A stretch of DNA of 16,610 bases. It comes from DATGSF01 sp035302865. Its GTDB lineage: Bacteria > Bacteroidota > Bacteroidia > Chitinophagales > Chitinophagaceae. The stretch is taken from assembly GCA_035302865.1 (NCBI GenBank), contig DATGSF010000165.1, positions 1 to 16,610 of the forward strand. Direction: 5' to 3'. Below are positions 14,820 through 16,610 of the stretch, one piece after another. Below the pieces are notes generated by a model. It saw only the letters and a program-made list of their open reading frames with translations. It had not been told where the DNA came from and searched no databases. Position numbers and translations under genes: made by a program. Position 1 is the stretch's first letter. Every line of letters starts with the position of its first letter.

Positions 14820-16610
14820 TTATAAGTTTTTATGCAATCGCTGTAAACGAGCAATTGCGTTTCTACTATGTATGACAAAAGTACTAGAAGGATAGTTTAA
14901 AAGTAACTCTTCATAATAAAACAAAGCTTTCTCAGGATTATTGCTTTGTTGCTCATATAACTCTGCTAAATAAAAAGTAGCTTCGTCTGCTAAAACACTT
15001 TCTTTTTGATGTTCCAATAGTAATTTTAAAGCTTTTTTTGCATTTCCCCATGCTCCCATTTGCTTGTGAGCCAAGTATTCTTCCCACAAATAATAATCTT
15101 CTAAAGTTTTATGCTGCTCCGTATTTCTCAATTCTTGAATTTTGGCTAAAACTTCTTTTTGCAAAAATCTTTTATTCTTTAATTTAATAGCAGCTAAAAC
15201 TTTTAAAGCATCTCTTTTAATCTTAGTGTCATTATTTTCACTAATTAAAACCGACAAATCAATTGCATCATTAGCAATATAATTTGTAGTGCTCGCTTTT
15301 AAAATATTTAATACTTCTAAAGCCCAAGTAAAGTCTCCTCTATAAAAAGCTAATTCTGCATTTTTAAAACGGCTCCACTCTCCATAACTTCCTTGTGGAT
15401 CTTCTTTATCTATCTGCCCCAAAATTAAGGTTGCTTCCCAAACTTGTCCATCATAAATAAGATAATCAGCCCAATCTAATTTAGCTTGTAAATACAACTC
15501 TTTATTATTACTGAATTTAAGTTTTTCAATAAAGGATTCCACTTCCTTTAAAGCCCACTTGATATTTTTTAAATAATCAACTTCAAAACGAATGTATCTT
15601 CTATATAAATCCTGCTCTTTATATTCTGGATTATCTTTTAAAAATTCTTGAAATCTATTTTTAATTATTACAGAGTCTTTTTCTTTTTGGGGATACAAAT
15701 AAGCATATTCATCTAATAAAGCATTTAAATAAGCAATCTTTGCAAGATTATATACAGCAGTATTTTTCCCTTTTTTTTCTATTTCATCCAATAATTTATA
15801 TGCCCATCCAAATTCTTTACTTCTAATAAAATGGTGCGCCATAGGTAAAAGCCTCTGCCCTTCTTCTTCTAAAGATTTATCTAAATCAATCATTGCTTTT
15901 ACAGCATTTTCATGACTTCCTTGCGTTAAAAGAAACCAATTCCATAATTCATTCCACCGATAATTAGTCGGTTCTTCTTTTATTTTTTTTCGAATTTCTT
16001 TTTTTAAAATGCGTTCTCCTTTTTTCTCATCTATATCTAATATTCGAACCATTGCTTCTTGCACATCTTCTATTTGGTTTCTAGGAACCCATATCATGTC
16101 CAAAGCGTAGTTAGTTGCTCTTTCTAAATCTCCTAATTCCAAACTTGCATGCATTAATTCGGAAGCAAACAACCAATCAACGCGTCTTAATACTCGTCCT
16201 TTTTCATACACCTCAATGGCTTCAAGATATTTTTCATTTTTTTGGAATTTATTTGCTATTTGTTCTAAGGCTATTTTGTTATTAGGCAAGTTATTCATGA
16301 TAGAATCCATCCAAATTTGTCCTTCTTTTTTCTTATTTTCTTCAAAATACAATAACGCTTTATCCACCCATACTACTTTATCTTTCCTACGTATTTTTTG
16401 CATATAATCTATTAATTCATGTGCCTCTTTATAATTCTTAGCATTGCGATATAATTCTAATAATTCATGATATAGGTTTTGATCAAAGGGACTTTTCTCA
16501 TAAAGGGGTTTCAATAAATAGATAGCTTCCTCAAAGTGACCTTCTTGTTTTAATTCTTGCACTTTAGGTAATACTTTCTCTTCTTCCTTTAATTGTGCAA
16601 AGGAATTCAA
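14820..16610 (-). CDS. Tetratricopeptide-repeat protein (partial, N-terminus beyond right edge)
   Basis: Probably an exported scaffold protein; 596 residues are visible. TPR-like helix pairs are clearest near residues 13-46, 47-80 and 116-146, and at the C-terminus (about 550-590: FYLAELYEQQ, KALFYYEELLLNYP), which resembles the repeats of BamD/YbgF-type envelope proteins. The middle is helical and looks like degenerate repeats, ending in a basic tail. The reading frame stays open to the last base of the window. The first codon there is TTG, which I do not regard as the true start. The first visible residues, LNSFAQ, look like the end of a signal peptide, so perhaps only 15-20 residues are missing. 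The DUF3108 gene follows after 4 bp, pointing to a shared envelope role. Confidence 0.88.
   Translation of the reverse strand: MNSFAQLKEEEKVLPKVQELKQEGHFEEAIYLLKPLYEKSPFDQNLYHELLELYRNAKNYKEAHELIDYMQKIRRKDKVVWVDKALLYFEENKKKEGQIWMDSIMNNLPNNKIALEQIANKFQKNEKYLEAIEVYEKGRVLRRVDWLFASELMHASLELGDLERATNYALDMIWVPRNQIEDVQEAMVRILDIDEKKGERILKKEIRKKIKEEPTNYRWNELWNWFLLTQGSHENAVKAMIDLDKSLEEEGQRLLPMAHHFIRSKEFGWAYKLLDEIEKKGKNTAVYNLAKIAYLNALLDEYAYLYPQKEKDSVIIKNRFQEFLKDNPEYKEQDLYRRYIRFEVDYLKNIKWALKEVESFIEKLKFSNNKELYLQAKLDWADYLIYDGQVWEATLILGQIDKEDPQGSYGEWSRFKNAELAFYRGDFTWALEVLNILKASTTNYIANDAIDLSVLISENNDTKIKRDALKVLAAIKLKNKRFLQKEVLAKIQELRNTEQHKTLEDYYLWEEYLAHKQMGAWGNAKKALKLLLEHQKESVLADEATFYLAELYEQQSNNPEKALFYYEELLLNYPSSTFVIHSRNAIARLQRLHKNL

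Noticed and set aside
14816..14878. Longer start for the DUF3108 gene, overlapping the TPR gene
   Set aside because: It would place 21 polar residues before an evident signal peptide and overlap the upstream gene, while ATG 14815 gives a normal signal peptide.
16608..16610. TTG at the right edge as the start of the TPR gene
   Set aside because: It is the last codon of the window. The residues there look like the end of a signal peptide, so the real start is most likely outside.
1..16610. CRISPR array, toxin-antitoxin pair, defence island or mobile element
   Set aside because: No regularly spaced repeats, transposase, integrase, long terminal repeats or change in base composition was seen. 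All recognised genes look like chromosomal core or phylum-typical genes.

Overview
The window looks like core chromosome of a Bacteroidota bacterium. The DNA is very AT-rich. Several gene families are typical of that phylum: an S46 dipeptidyl-peptidase, and DUF2480, DUF3108 and DUF4476-like proteins. Most genes lack a Shine-Dalgarno sequence, and three genes are preceded by the Bacteroidota -7 promoter element TAnnTTTG. The order or family cannot be fixed from the sequence alone. I see no rRNA, tRNA, insertion sequence, phage gene or CRISPR array.

Layout, left to right. (1) Positions 1-4635, minus strand: dusB (tRNA dihydrouridine synthase), then dnaE (replicative DNA polymerase alpha subunit), which runs off the left edge. 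(2) Positions 4636-10014, minus strand: a probable four-gene operon reading multi-pass membrane protein, purQ, leucyl aminopeptidase, secreted DPP7-like dipeptidyl-peptidase. Gaps are 30, 13 and 25 bp, and it ends in a clear intrinsic terminator. (3) Positions 10015-10171: a divergent promoter region with two inverted repeats. (4) Positions 10172-11261, plus strand: a flavin-reductase-like protein and a small DUF2905 membrane protein, ending in a hairpin between convergent genes. (5) Positions 11383-13939, minus strand: DUF2480 protein, DnaQ-like exonuclease, Crp/Fnr regulator and a secreted DUF4476-like protein. (6) Positions 13997-16610, minus strand: a TPR protein cut by the right edge, followed 4 bp later by a secreted DUF3108 protein.

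How the genes may work together. DnaE and the DEDDh exonuclease are the polymerase and the likely proofreading activity of replication, although they sit 9.5 kb apart. The dipeptidyl-peptidase (periplasm) and the aminopeptidase (cytoplasm) could form a peptide-degradation route, here joined to one subunit of a purine-synthesis enzyme. The Crp/Fnr protein keeps four cysteines at FNR-like positions, so it may sense oxygen or redox state. The TPR and DUF3108 proteins look like an envelope pair.

No clearly new defence or mobile system is visible. The best leads are the four-cysteine regulator, the DUF2480-exonuclease-regulator cluster, the mixed purQ/peptidase operon and the palindromes in the divergent promoter. 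Two gene starts were moved inward from the longest open frame, for the DUF2480 and DUF3108 genes.
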